Below, piece after piece: positions 46,279 through 57,882 of a stretch of 64,000 bases of DNA. Origin of the DNA: Coregonus clupeaformis (lineage: Eukaryota > Chordata > Actinopteri > Salmoniformes > Salmonidae). The stretch lies in the NCBI RefSeq assembly GCF_020615455.1, contig NW_025534081.1, positions 62,001 through 126,000 on the forward strand, given 5' to 3'. A program made the position numbers and the translations under genes. Within the stretch, counting starts at the first letter, position 1, and the number at the start of each line of letters is the position of its first letter. The notes beneath the pieces are model-generated. The model had not been told where the DNA came from. It saw nothing but the letters and a program-made list of their open reading frames with translations, and made no database searches.

Positions 46279-48930
46279 GTGTATCCTCTGTCACAGGCGG
46301 AGAAGGCGGCCATGGAAACATATGTCTCCGAATCTCTGAGACAGGGATACATTCGGCCTTCCACTTCACCTGTTTCCTCAAGCTTATTTTTCATGAAGAA
46401 GAAGGATGGTGGGTTACACCCGTGCATTGATTACCGTGGGCTAAATCAGATCACTGTCAAGTACAGCTATCCCTTACCTCTGATAGCATGTATGACGGAA
46501 TCACTGCACGAGGTGCGCTTCTTCACGAAATTGGATCTCAGGAGCGCGTATAATCTGGTGCGTATTCGGGAGGGAGATGAGTGGAAGACGGCTTTCAGCA
46601 CTACCTCAGGACACTATGAGTACCCCGTCATGCCATACGGGTTGATGAATGCTCCATCAGTTTTCCAAGCCTTTGTCGATGAGATTTTCAGGGATCTGCA
46701 CGGGCAGGGTGTAGTGGTGTACATTGATGACATTCTCATATACTCTGCTACACGGGCCGAGCATGTGTCCCTGGTGCGTAAAGTACTTGGACGACTGTTG
46801 AAGCATGACCTGTATGCCAAGGCGGAGAAATGCCTGTTCTTTCAGGAGTCCATCTCCTTCCTAGGGTACCACATGTCCGCGTCTGGGGTGAAGATGGAGA
46901 GTGACCGCATTTCGGCCGTGCGTAATTGGCCGACTCCAACCACGGTGAAGGAGGTGCAGCAATTTTTGGGATTTGCCAATTACTACCTGAGGTTTATCCG
47001 GGGCTTTGGTCAGGTAGCGGTTCCCATTACCTCATTGCTGAAGGGGGGCCCGGTGCATCTGCGGTGGTCAGCAGAGGCGGGCAGGGCGTTCAATCATCTG
47101 AAGAACCTGTTTACCTCGGCTCCAGTGCTTTCATGGTTGAGGTGGACGCGTCGGAGGCTGGGATAGGTGCTGTACTTTCCCAGCGCTCGGGCACACCACC
47201 CAAGCTCCGCCCCTGTGTGTTATTTTCTAAGAAGCTCAGTCCGGCGGAGCGCAACTATGATGTGGGGGACCGGGAGCTGTTGGCCGTGGTCCAAGCCCTG
47301 AAAGCGTGAAGGGGGCTAACCACCCTTTTCTCATTTTGACTGACCACCGCAATCTGGAGTACATCCGGGCGGCGAAGAGATTAAACCCTCGCCAGGCAAG
47401 GTGGTCAATGTTTCTCACCCGGTTTCGTTTCACCCTTTCATACAGGCCAGGTTCCCAGAATGCTAAGGCAGATGCTCTGTCCCGACTGTATGATACGGAG
47501 AGGAGTTCCGTGGAGCCCACTCCCATACTTCTGGCGTCGTGTCTGGTGGTGTGGGAGGTGGACGCGGACATTGAGCGGGCGTTGCGAAATGAACCCACTC
47601 CTCCCCAGTGTCCAGAGGGTTGGGTGTACGTCCCTCTGGAGGTCCGCGATCGTTTGATCTATTGAGCTCACACGTCACCCTCCTCTGGTCATCCTGGTAT
47701 CGGTCGGACAGTGCATTGTCTTAGTGGGAAGTACTGGTGGCCCACCTTAGCTAAGGACGTGAGGGTTTATGTTTCTTCCTGCTCGGTGTGCGCCCAGTGT
47801 AAGGCTCCTAGACACCTGCCCAGAGTGAAATTGCAACCCCTACCCGTTCCACAACGACCGTGGTCCCACCTATCGGTGGATTTCGTGACGGATCTTCCCC
47901 CCTCACAAGGGAATACCACGATCCTGGTCGTTGTGGATCGGTTTTCTAAATCCTGCTGCCTCATTCCTTTGCCCGGTCTCCCTACGGCCCTACAGACTGC
48001 TGAGGCTCTATTTACACACGTCTTCCGGCACTATGGGATACCTGAGGATATAGTGTCTGATCGGGGTTCCCAGTTCACCTCAAGGGTTTGGAGAGCGTTG
48101 ATGGAACGTCTGGGAGTCTCGGTCAGCCTGACCTCAGGGTTTCACCCTGAAAGTAACGGGCAGGTGGAGAGAGTCAACCAGGAGGTGGGTAGGTTTCTGA
48201 GGTCGAATTGCCAGGACCGGCGGGGGGAGTGGTCGGTTTTCCTCCCCTGAGCAGAGATGGCCCAAAACTCCCTCCGCCACTCCTCCACTAACCTGTCTCC
48301 ATTCCAGTGTGTATTAGGTTATCAGCCGGTTCTGGCACCTTGGCATCAGAGCCAGATCGAGGCACCTGCGGTGGATGAATGGTTTCGGCGCTCGCAGGAG
48401 ACCTGGAACGCTGCGCATGTGCGCCTGCAGCGGGCCATCGGGCAGCAGAAGGCGAGCGCCGACCGCCACCGCAGTGAGGCTCCGGTGTATGCACCTGGGG
48501 ACTGGGTCTAGCTCTCGACCCGAAACCTGCCCCTTCGCCTGCCCTGCCGGAAGCTGGGTCGGCGGTTTGTGGGGCCATTCAAAGTCCTGAGGAGATTGAA
48601 CGAGGTATGTTATAGGTTACAGCTTCCTCCTGAGTATTGTATTAACCCCTCGTTTCATGTGTCTCTCCTCAGGCCGGTGGTAGCTGGTCCACTCCAGGAG
48701 TCTGAGATACGGGAGGTTCCTCCGCCCCCACTGGACATCGAGGGGGCACCGGCGTACTCGGTCCGTTCCATCTTAGATTAGAGGCGTCGGGTGGGAGGCC
48801 TGCAGTATCTCGTGGAGTGGGAGGGGTACGGTCCGGAGGAGCGGTGCTGGGTCCCTAGGAGGGACATCCTCGATCCCTCCATGTTGAGTGATTTCCACCA
48901 TAATCACCCGACTCGCCCCGCACCGCGTCC
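46279..48930 (+). pseudogene. Gypsy-2 pol: RT, RNase H, integrase, chromodomain
   Basis: RT frame 46,279-47,166 has FTKLDLRSAYN, MPYGLMNAPSVFQ and VVYIDDILIYS. RNase H (MVEVDASEAGIGAVLSQR) continues in another frame (about 47,130-47,309), next to LTDHRNLEYIRAAKRLNPRQ from 47,306. A TGA ends that piece at 47,665. The integrase frame 47,711-48,250 has CSVCAQCKAP, SVDFVTDLPP, IVSDRGSQF and HPESNGQVER. Stops follow at 48,250 and 48,511. 48,569-48,781 carries the GPFKVLRRLNEVCYRL segment, and the chromodomain (YLVEWEGYGPEERCWVPRRD) follows a TAG near 48,779-48,781. It has more lesions than Gypsy-1, so it is an older or longer-defective copy. Confidence 0.9.
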
Positions 48931-48948
48931 TCCTGGCCGTCCCCGAGG

Positions 48949-49293
48949 CCTGGCCGTCCTCCTTGCTCGGGCAGGCTTCGGCGTTCGTCGTCACAGGAAT
49001 ACTAGCTGCTGCCGATCTATGTTCTATGTTTCTATGTTGCACCTGTTGTCTATTGTCACACACCTGTTGCCCATTATTGTAATCACGCCTTCCCTATTTA
49101 ACCCAGTGGCTCCCAATGTGTTTGTGCGTGGTTGTTTTCGGTTCGTGTGTCGTTTGTGAGCGGGTTAGTTCCTTCGTGTGTGGAGAGATTTCTGTATTGT
49201 ATTCTTTACTCATTTCTCAGTAAAGTACGTTTCTTCGAGTTCTGTGTCCTGCACCTGACTTCGACCCACCGCATTACACTGACACTCGTGACA
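48949..49293 (+). repeat. Gypsy-2 3' LTR, 5' edge rearranged
   Basis: CGTCCTCCTTGCTCGGGC matches the start of the 5' LTR remnant at 46,240-46,257 and continues to GTGACA at 49,293. The expected TGTCACGG start is missing; the chromodomain C-terminus appears fused to the LTR. Confidence 0.65.
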
Positions 49294-50455
49294 ATGACAT
49301 GCCACTGGCCTTGAGTAAAGCCAGTGTGTCTATGTATGCAGATGACTCAACACTATACAAATCAGCTACTACAGCGAGTGAAATCACTGCAACACTTAAC
49401 AAAGAGCTGCAGTTTGTTTCAGAATGGGTGGAAAGGAATAAGTTAGTCATAAATATCTCAAAAACAAAAAGCATTGTGTTTGGGACAAATCATTCACTAA
49501 ATCCTAAACCTCAACTAAATTGTGTAATAAATAATGTGGAAATTGAGCAAATTGAGGTGACTAAACTGCTTGGAGTAACCTTGGATTGTAAACTGTCATG
49601 GTCAAAACATGTTGATACAACAGTAGCTAAGATGGGGAGAAGTATGTCCATAATTAAGCGTTGCTCTACCTTTTTAACAACATTATCAACAAAGCAGGTC
49701 CTACAGGCTCTAGTTTTGTCACACCTGGACTACTGTTCAGTCGTGTGATCAGGTGCCACAAAGAGGGACCTCTGAAAATTACAATTGGCTCAGAACAGGG
49801 CAGCACAGCTGGCCCTTAAATGTACACGGAGAGCTAACATTAATAATGTGCATGTAAATCTCTCATGGCTCAAAGTGGAGGAGAGATTGACTTTATCACT
49901 ACTTGTTTTTGTAAGAAGTGTTGACAAGCTGAATGCACCGAGGTGTCTGTTTAAACTACTAGCACACAGCTTGGACACCCATGCATACCCCACAAGACAT
50001 GCCACCAAAGGTCTCTTCACAATCCCCAAGTCAAGAACAGACTATGGGAGGTGCACAGTACTACATAGAGCCATGGCTACATGGAACTCTATTCCACATC
50101 AGTTAACTGATGCAAGCAGTAAAATCAGATTTTAAAAACTGATAAAAATACACCTTATGGAACAGCGGGAATTGTGAAGAGACACACACACACAGGCACA
50201 GACACACATACACATGATATGACACGCACTCTACACACACATACACATGGATGGATTTTGTATTGTAGATATGTGATAGTAGAGTAGTGGCCTGAGGGAA
50301 CACATGTAATGTGTTGTGAAAAGTGTTATGAAATGTGATGTCATGTAATATTGTAAATTGTATATAACTGCCTTAATGTTGCTGGACCCCAGGAAGAGTA
50401 GCTGCTGCCTTGGCAGGAACTAATGGGGATCCTTAATAAATACAAATATAAAATA

Positions 50456-51221
50456 CAGTCCTCCATATACCTCAGGACCATGAGGGCATTCTGGAGTGGT
50501 CAGGTCCAGTCAGGTCCAGGAGGGCATGCAGGACTGGTCCTGAGGGTGTGGCACTGTTTTGGGACATGTGTTGAGGCGGGACAATGACCTCCAAACTGTC
50601 TTCCGCTCAGAAAGGAGAAAAGCAAAGCAACAAGCCAGAAAGCCCAACTTGATCAGTCTTTAATTCTTACAAATGTTATCCTTGTACTGCCCTCCCCTGC
50701 CATACAACAGCAAACCTATTTGATGCACGCTTTTCCCAGAGCTAACAAATTCCTTACCACCACTCTGAAAATGTTAGTTTAATGTTTTCCTCTGATCCTC
50801 TTATGAAGCTTTTATCCAATTAGCCTTTCACTGTGTCTGACCTGTGATTTCAATTGTACTCTGTGGTAATCCGGTGAGGATAAATAGCTAGTTTGCATCC
50901 CGATGGCCTGAAGACAAATGTTAAAATCATCATTGACTCTTCTCACACGAAAGCAGCCGTCTTAATCTGTTTCAGAGAATTAATAAACCAAGCTGCTGAT
51001 CTAGGTCACTGACACCAATTAGGGTTCAACTCTTAAGAGGAAGAACATAAGAAATTAGGTACAAATAATTCATTCTGTAAAATGTGGCTGAACAGTCATC
51101 AGAAGACCAGGGAAAAGACTGCTAGTTGCTGTTGTAAGAGCTTAATGGGGTGTTCCCACAAGACATCACAACCAATGGTCTGAAACATGATAATAGTAGG
51201 GGTAAGGGGTTATATTAGTGA
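50456..51221. other. Spacer without recognised genes
   Basis: Unique mixed-composition sequence. No domain or element recognised. Confidence 0.4.
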
Positions 51222-51419
<198 letters not shown>

Positions 51420-51546
51420 TATAGAGCTTGGCGCTTGCAACGCCAGGGTTGTGGGTTCGTTTCCCATGAGGGGCCAGTATGAAAATGTATGCACTCACTA
51501 ACTCTAAGTTGCTCTGGGTAAGAGCGTCTGCTAAATGACTAAAATG
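51420..51546 (+). mobile_element. tRNA-derived SINE, head truncated by the ATCT array
   Basis: It starts inside the tRNA-like part (AGAGCTTGGCGCTTGCAACG); box A is missing. The B box reads GGGTTCGTTTCCC, with T for A. It ends in GAGCGTCTGCTAAATGACTA. Confidence 0.87.
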
Positions 51547-51574
51547 TGTGTTTTTTTAAAGGTAAATCTATATA

Positions 51575-53189
51575 CAGCTCTGGAAAAAATTAAGAGACCA
51601 CTGCAAAATTATCAGTATCTCTGGTTTTACTATTTATAGGTATGTGTTTGGGTAAAAATAACATTTTTGTTTTATTCTATAAACTACTGACAACATTTCC
51701 CCCAAATTACAAATAAAAATATTGTCATTTAGAGCATTTATTTGCAGAAAATGACAACTGGTCAAAATAACAAAAAAGATGCAGTTGTCAGACCTCGAAT
51801 AATGCAAAGAAAATAAGTTCATGTTCATTTTTAAACAACACAATACTAATGTTTTAAGTTCAGAAATCAATATTTGGTGGAATAACCCAGATTTTCAATC
51901 ACAGCTTTCATGCGTCTTGGCATGCTCTCCACCAGTCTTTCACATTGATGTTGGGTGACTTTATGTCACTCCTGGCGCAAAAATTCAAGCAGCTCGGCTT
52001 TGTTTGATGGCTTGTGACCATCCATCTTCCTCTTGATCACATTCCAGACGTTTCAGGTCTGGAGATTGGGCTAGCCATGGCAGGGTCTTGATCTGGTGGT
52101 CCTCCATCCACACCTTGATTGACCTGGCTGTGTGGCATGGCGCATTGTCCTGCTGGAAAAACCAATCCTCAGAGTTGGGGAACAATGTCAGAGCAAAAGG
52201 AAGCACGTTTTTTTTTCCAGGACAACCTTGTACGTGGCTTGATTCATGCATCCTTCACAAAGACAAATCTGCCCGATTCCATTCTTGCTGAAGCACCCCC
52301 AGATCATCACCGATCCTCCACCAAATTTCACAGTGGGTGCGAGACGCTGTGGCTTGTAGGTCTCTCCAGGTCTCCGTCTAACCATTAGACGACCAGGTGT
52401 TTGGCAAAGCTGAAAATTGGACTCATCAGAGAAGATAACCTTACTCCAGTCCTCTACGGTCCAATCCTTATGGTCTTTTGCAAACCTCAGCCTGGCTCTT
52501 CTTTGCTTCTCATTGATGAAGGGCTTTTTTCTAGCTTTGCACGACTTCAGCCCTGCCCCTAGGAGCCTGTTTCGAACTGTCCTCGTCGTGCACTTCACTC
52601 CAGCTGCCGTTTGCCATTTTCTTTTTGTAGGTCACTTGATGTCATCCTACGGTTATTGAGTGACATTCGAATGAGTTGGCGGTCATCCCGGTCAGTAGAG
52701 AGTCGTTTTCGCCCTCTGCCAGTCTGTAGCTTTGTTGTCCCCAATGTCTGCTGCTTGACCTTGTTCTTATGAACCGCCATCTTTGAAATGTTAAGGATGG
52801 AAGCAACCTGACACTCACTGTATCCCTCTGCCAGTAAAGCCAGAATTGAACCCTTCTTTTCCTCACTCAAAACGTTCCTTTTCAAGTCTTTTGGCATGGT
52901 CAATAGTTATTTCTTGATTAATATTACTTTTGAGGTACTATTAGCACTGTTTTTGCCATCCAGCTGGTCCTATTGCAAGAGGATAGTGATGACCACAGCA
53001 GTGGTTTTTATACTTTTCCTCGTTAAATAAGATTTGGTTCATGTGATCACCTAATCAGTACCTAATTCAGTAGAATGAGGTGTGCCTATGTTGGAATTCA
53101 ACAGACACTGGAATGGAATGGCTGTCATACATGTAGAGATGCTGATTTAAGAAAGATTTGCAGTGGTCTCTTAATTTTTTCCACAGCTG
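51575..53189 (-). mobile_element. Tc1-C: degenerate Tc1/mariner element
   Basis: The terminus CAGCTCTGGAAAAAATTAAG and its inverted partner (complement CAGCTGTGGAAAAAATTAAG), each followed by AGACCACTGCAAA, are flanked by TA at 51,573-51,574 and 53,190-53,191. Length 1,615 bp. Confidence 0.94.
51890..52897 (-). pseudogene. Tc1-C transposase, multiply frameshifted
   Basis: MPKDLKRNVLSEEKKGSI (from 52,897) opens a DNA-binding domain whose first helix-turn-helix contains EGYSECQVASILNISK. The frame breaks near 52,600. The middle piece has TVRNRLLGAGLKSCKARKKP and VIFSDESNFQL (Asp 1). After another break near 52,200 come FFQQDNAPCHTARS (Asp 2) and SPDLKRLECDQEED, where the usual NPIENLW motif is damaged, so the catalytic Glu region is altered. 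At least two shifts make it clearly dead, and it is older than Tc1-A or Tc1-B. Confidence 0.9.
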
Positions 53190-53191
53190 TA

Positions 53192-54269
53192 TATATATAT
53201 ATATATAAATGGTAGGCTAATTTGAGCAAATATTCCCTTTAGTGGGCTTTTAGTTAGTAGCCTAAACTGAATTAGTGCATTTCTACTGTATTGATGGTAG
53301 CCTGTGGGACATTAGGAACCAGCAGCATCAGAGTTAAATATTGGAACAGAGATAAGGAAGTGGTTGAGGTATAGGCAGTAGGGCAGGCACATGATTCCAG
53401 CTACAAAGCGTTAAAGTAACTGTCCAGTGTTTCCAGATTTCTATGAAATATAACCTATAATTAATTACAATATGAGTGGAATAGTTTTCCTTCCAAAAAA
53501 TTGTAATTAAGTATGTTAAAAAGCAGTTTTTCTGTGTTGAAATGGTGTGGGCGTACCCCAACAACAGAATGGTGGGGGCGTATACCGGTCATTAAAAATA
53601 TTCATGTGAGTAGACCGCTGATTGGCCAGCTGAATGACATCATTCTCTATGAGGAAATAGCAAGCATTTTTTAAACAGTCTGACATACAAGTTTGAGGTG
53701 GGTTTTTGACGTTTTTTTTTCTTCTCAATTTTATTCTTTGGCCAGAAATATGAGTATAGGATGAGTCAACAACATTATTTGGGTATGAGTTAACAGAATA
53801 TGAACTTTAAAAAGTGAGATTTTCACTGGCCCATTACTTTAAATGTGAACAAATAATTGTGTTTAATCTATTAGAGAAATCACTGCAGGATGACTGCTGT
53901 AGGCTACAGCTGCTGGTGGACTGCTGCATCTTTGGCTGCATGGTGGACAAACGATGTGACAGTTGGAGAGTTCGTGGACTTACAGCCACAGTATTGAATT
54001 CTGTATCATGGTTTTACTGAAGGAAATCGATAGCCCCATACTCCCCGTCAACTCTCTGTCACGTCTGTGCTGCCCTGCAAATGTGAATCGCAGTAAACAC
54101 TAAATACTCGTATACTTTAGGCAAGCCTACCATATCAATGCCAAAAGACAAGCCACGAATGGAGAGAGAAATAAAGTATCTTTCCACGTGGAAACGTTGC
54201 TGCCCGTTTCATGGTGGTTGTCTTTCTAAATGGAATAGATTGAGCCAGCGTGCAGAACAGGGGTGTTTG
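53192..54269. other. Unique sequence upstream of the mpped2 region
   Basis: (TA)n remnants at 53,190-53,208, then ordinary sequence with no recognised exon or element. Confidence 0.4.
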
Positions 54270-54626
54270 AGACAAACGGGAGCGCTAACGCGCGCACATG
54301 TCTGTCTGTGCCCGTGCTCGAGCCCGCGTGCTTGGCTGTGCTCTCTCTGCTCTCTCTGACCCCAGTGGCAGTCCCATCTCACTACACCGCACTCCGGCTC
54401 CCCCTCTGTCAGATAGAGGCTGCTCTCTCTCTCTTGCTCCCCCTCTCCGCCTCTGTCTGTCTCGTTTCCACAAGAGCCAGCCGAGGTCCCCCAGGGTCGA
54501 AGGTTCTGCCCTGCCCGCCCAGACTGCAACCCCCGCCGGCCGCCAAAATCTGCATTCTCCCGCATGGATCTGCGTCTTCTGACAGCGTAGAGGGCGACCC
54601 CGGAACACGTATCAGCCAGAACGAAG
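54270..54626 (+). promoter_or_regulatory. CpG-rich block, candidate mpped2 promoter and 5' UTR exon
   Basis: A CpG- and CT-rich segment (GCGCTAACGCGCGCACATG, CTGCAACCCCCGCCGGCCGC) stands out from its AT-rich surroundings. A plausible splice donor (ACGAAG followed by GTAGCT) lies at 54,626/54,627. It is upstream of the mpped2 coding exon in the right orientation. There is no TATA box; this fits a CpG promoter. The open frames inside it have no recognised domain, so a noncoding first exon is the best reading. Confidence 0.4.
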
Positions 54627-55528
54627 GTAGCTATATTCACCTCTGGCTTTGAAAATCACAGGCATGGAGAGAAGAAGAAAACATGACACAAAGCCGTAGG
54701 TTAGAGGTGCCATGTCATTTACGAGGGAGAGCAAGAGGTTAGCGCAGATGGTTCGCTGACACTGACCACCTTTGCTGCTTTTTTTTTTATACGAGATGCC
54801 AGTTCACAGATTCATCATAGACCTTTTTGTTCATTATTGAAAACAGCAATGTTATGGCAAGCGGTGCACTGAGCTAGTAATGTGTGGTATCATAGGGTCA
54901 ATTTGTTCCCCTCTCCCCGACTATATTAATGCGGTGGTAAATAGTGCGTTTATAATTTGAATCTGCGTTTTTAAAGTTTGGAACGTGTATGTTTGCATTG
55001 GAATACAGAGGAACTACAGTGTATTGGCGCGAAAGCATTTCATATGCGAAGCTAAAGCGTGCATTTAAAACGCATGGGCAGATTTAGCTACTTATAGTAG
55101 CTAGTTGCAGCTAGCTATGTAGGCTACCAAGGTAAGCCATCATAGGCGATTGCAGAATACACACGTCTGGAATATCTAGCTACCAATACCATGCATGCTC
55201 ACTGTCTGCAGTTTCACCTTTTTTCAATGGAGTGCTGCAAGCATTGGGCAAAGTTTACGGGTGCCTGTTTACAGTAGCCTAGGCTAGTGTAGGCCTATTG
55301 TAATGCGTACAATTTCCACAGACAATTTGGGGATATTTTAATGCATTTATTGTTATCTTCGAGGCCTAAATGTTGATAGATAAACACAGAGGGAGGGATT
55401 TAGCCTAATTGGTAGATAGCCATGGTCACTGTGTTGCTTTGGAGTTGTTACAATGTATAACATTGGATCGTCTTATGTTGCTAATAATACAATGTATCCT
55501 TATGTATTGTTGCGTCGATAAATTGTAT

Positions 55529-55800
55529 CAAAATCAAATAAAAATTACATTTTATTCGTCACGTACACAGTTTACAGCATAGAGGCTATAAAAGGTGCAG
55601 CGAAATGATTGTGCGCTAGCTCCCACAACAATACAGTACAATAATCAATATAAATAATTTTAAAAAGTCAAATTAAAAATAACAAGTAGTTAGAAGATAA
55701 GTAGCCTATGCAAAGTAATGAACTGATATGTACACAATAGGGTATATATTATGGATGTGCTATGTTAAGTATGTACTGTATTTACATAAATAAAGTAGTG
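55529..55800 (-). mobile_element. LINE 3' UTR fragment
   Basis: AATCAAATAAAAATTACATT, TTTATTCGTCACGTACACAG and GGTGCAGCGAAATGATTGTG follow the layout of LINE-B-group 3' ends (tail, then the complement of CATTTCGCTACACC). It is diverged and short. Confidence 0.55.
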
Positions 55801-55960
55801 TCTTCGTGTCTATCAAGCAGTTGTTAACACTGAAATGAATCCTCTCTTGAACTCCGCGACCGTTGTTTTAGATTTTTCAATTAGTGATGGACTTTTAAAT
55901 TGAGGGGCACAGTAGGCTACCGGTTCTTGCATCAGAGAGATAGTGCAAGTGCAGGTCACG

Positions 55961-56131
55961 TATAAAAAGCTTGCAGGTGCGATGTCAAGCCCACAGTGGC
56001 TACTTACTACTGACTACAATCAATCAGTGGTTGAGACAAAGAGGGAGCGACACAGGGTCGAGGGAGGCACAGAAGAACTGAAGCCCCATTGAGCAAGCTT
56101 CCAAAGCGGCATGCGAAATCACACTACACCG
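55961..56131 (+). promoter_or_regulatory. TATA-box unit, candidate alternative first exon of mpped2
   Basis: TATAAAA at 55,961-55,967, preceded by a CRE-like GGTCACGT, would start transcription near 55,990. A non-repetitive stretch follows to a possible donor (CACCG then GTAACT) at 56,131/56,132. Exon status is inferred from position and motifs only. Confidence 0.35.
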
Positions 56132-57288
56132 GTAACTTGGGTCGTTTTCTTGGGTCAGTAACGTCCGTTTATGTTAGTTACTCTATGGCACTTAGTTCAT
56201 AAACAATCGCACAATATTGTGATTTATGTAAGCTATTTTGGATATACAACTATTGATAGATTTATCTGATATGTGAGTTTGTGCCTTAAATTGAAATGTT
56301 GCTAACTGCATGACTATCAAACTATGGATATACATGTATAATTAGAAATTATACGGACTTTTGAAATTAACTATAATTCGATTTTAATATAATTTGAGAA
56401 ATTATAACCACATTGTAAAATTAGGATAGCATCAACAAATCTGTGCTTCTGCATGCAACTATTTAATTAATACAATTTTATGCTCTGATTTATTTGTCAT
56501 ACTTTTATACTTTTTAATATTTGTTTTCAATTTCAAAGTTATTTATGCATGTATTGTAATCCATTAGTATGGCCAACCTTCAAAGTTCTCATTATTGCAT
56601 CCCTTTATTGACCAATGGTTGGTCGGTTTAGTTTATTTTGTCATACAAGATGAGTTTGTCTTTATCCAAAATAATAATTAAATTTTCAGGGAAATTACTG
56701 CAGAATCAATGGTTTGTAGTTATTATTTTCTGATCTTCAGTTGACAGATGTTTTTAGATGGCCTTTGAATAGTTTAAGATATTTAGACTGGTGATTGAAA
56801 TTACTGCATGTGTATTTTTTCTGTCCAGATTATAATTATTTTATAATACTATTGCAAAATTGTAATTGTATGGCTTAATCTGTTTGACAAATCGCGTTCT
56901 CAATCAACAAAAGGAGGGTTGTTACTGACTCTTTCAACTGTTGCTTATTTAGCAAATGAACACGCAGTATTTCCCTATTTAGTTTTACGAGCACCTGCTT
57001 ATAGCCGCTTCCCACCTGCATACTGTATCTTCAGTATTTACTACAATTTACCATTTTTACAATCATTTGCCATGTTCACAGTTTACTGTCAATGTCCGTC
57101 ATCACGACAACCGCTATTCAGGAAAATGATTGTGTTTTGTTTTGTTGTAGAGGAAGCTTGTTATGTGTACCTATTTAACTATCAGAATGTCCTGTTCCTA
57201 CTTTATTTCCATCACGGTCTCATCTACATTTACAAAGGTGCCTGCTTGTGATTTAAACTCTGTTTATTTTCTCTTTGTTTTGCTCCAG
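56132..57288 (+). other. AT-rich intron-like sequence before the mpped2 coding exon
   Basis: No repeats or exons recognised. It ends with a pyrimidine-rich tract and CTCCAG, the acceptor for the coding exon. Confidence 0.5.
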
Positions 57289-57563
57289 ATTGCTGTGTGG
57301 TCGTGGTTCAGTGTGATTGATCCGGTCGTGTGCACGAGGTGGTTATAGTTCTGAGCAGCGGTTCTGAAGGATGACCGCTGAACAGTTCGGCCTTGGATCC
57401 TGGTGAACGGTGTCTGATGTCCGAACTGCGGAAGCATGGCTCATGGAATCGCCTCTCAGGGCAAAGTGACCATCACAGTGGACGAGTACAGCTCCAACCC
57501 CACACAGGCCTTCACTCACTACAACATCAACCAGAGCCGCTTTCAACCTCCACATGTCCACAT
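57289..57563 (+). CDS. mpped2: mpped2 first coding exon (metallophosphoesterase domain containing 2)
   Basis: The acceptor (TTTTGCTCCAG, 57,278-57,288) opens a 147-nt 5' UTR segment, then ATG at 57,436. The frame reads MAHGIASQGKVTITVDEYSS, then NPTQAFTHYNINQSRFQPP and HVH, before a GTGAGT donor at 57,564 that splits a Met codon (phase 2). This is the N-terminal signature of vertebrate MPPED2; MPPED1 has a different start before the shared DEYSSNPTQAF. The metallophosphoesterase fold and its metal ligands lie in later exons outside the window. In other vertebrates the protein is a class III nucleotide phosphodiesterase of weak activity expressed in fetal brain. The gene is probably one of two salmonid duplicates. 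An upstream out-of-frame ATG at 57,393 is in the leader. Confidence 0.93.
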
Positions 57564-57582
57564 GTGAGTACACACGTACACA

Positions 57583-57584
<2 letters not shown>

Positions 57585-57664
<80 letters not shown>

Positions 57665-57694
57665 AGATTTGCCCTTTACATACAGACACACACA

Positions 57695-57750
<56 letters not shown>

Positions 57751-57760
57751 TTTGCCCTTT

Positions 57761-57831
<71 letters not shown>
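57585..57831. repeat. Compound (CA)n microsatellite next to the mpped2 donor
   Basis: CA arrays begin about 20 bp after the splice donor. A 25-bp insert (CAGATTTGCCCTTTACATAC) occurs twice (57,663 and 57,746), showing block duplication. CGTA interruptions occur at the left and middle. Confidence 0.96.
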
Positions 57832-57833
<2 letters not shown>

Positions 57834-57882
57834 TTGTTTTCCTATTCCTTCTTACCAAACTTGTACTATGCAACTTGTACTA

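Larger units (their letters stand above)
46215..49293 (+). mobile_element. Gypsy-2: gag-less chromovirus element nested in LINE-C
   Basis: It begins with TGTCACGGATTCTGCCGAGG and ends with ACACTCGTGACA, so both LTR outer ends are intact. After about 43 bp the 5' LTR jumps into RT (GCTGCACTTCCCCGGAGTC), deleting most of the LTR, gag and protease. No 5-bp target duplication is present, and 24 bp of LINE-C (8 RT codons) are missing at the junction. Confidence 0.88.
44850..50135 (+). pseudogene. LINE-C ORF2, disrupted reverse transcriptase
   Basis: Pieces in order: linker (TVKTVKSLWVDEELNN); a SINE at 45,134-45,290; LNKKKKKLYHETK to HDML, then an in-frame TGA at 45,550-45,552 beside a small deletion; RT fingers (KVIPLPKNSKAP, SNSQPISLLPTLS); AVLLDFSVAFDIIDH with the first catalytic Asp; a frameshift near 46,070; GIPQGSCLG (motif B) at about 46,190-46,214. 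Gypsy-2 interrupts here, exactly between motifs B and C. RT resumes with NDMPLALSKA and MYADDSTLY (YADD, 49,335-49,346), then the thumb, connection and C-terminal region to 50,135. A TGA near 49,746 is a further lesion. Confidence 0.9.
44770..50450 (+). mobile_element. LINE-C (L2/Rex group), interrupted by a SINE and Gypsy-2
   Basis: A 5'-truncated LINE whose RT and C-terminal region spans 44,770-50,135, followed by a 3' UTR ending GGGGATCCTTAATAAATACA at about 50,445. The same 3' end is nested in the SINE at 16,079. Two later insertions divide it: a SINE at 45,134-45,290 and Gypsy-2 at 46,215-49,293. Confidence 0.9.

Noticed and set aside
54209..54652. Protein-coding exons in the CpG-rich block
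   Set aside because: Frames on both strands are open but low-complexity, with no conserved domain; CpG richness alone explains the open frames.
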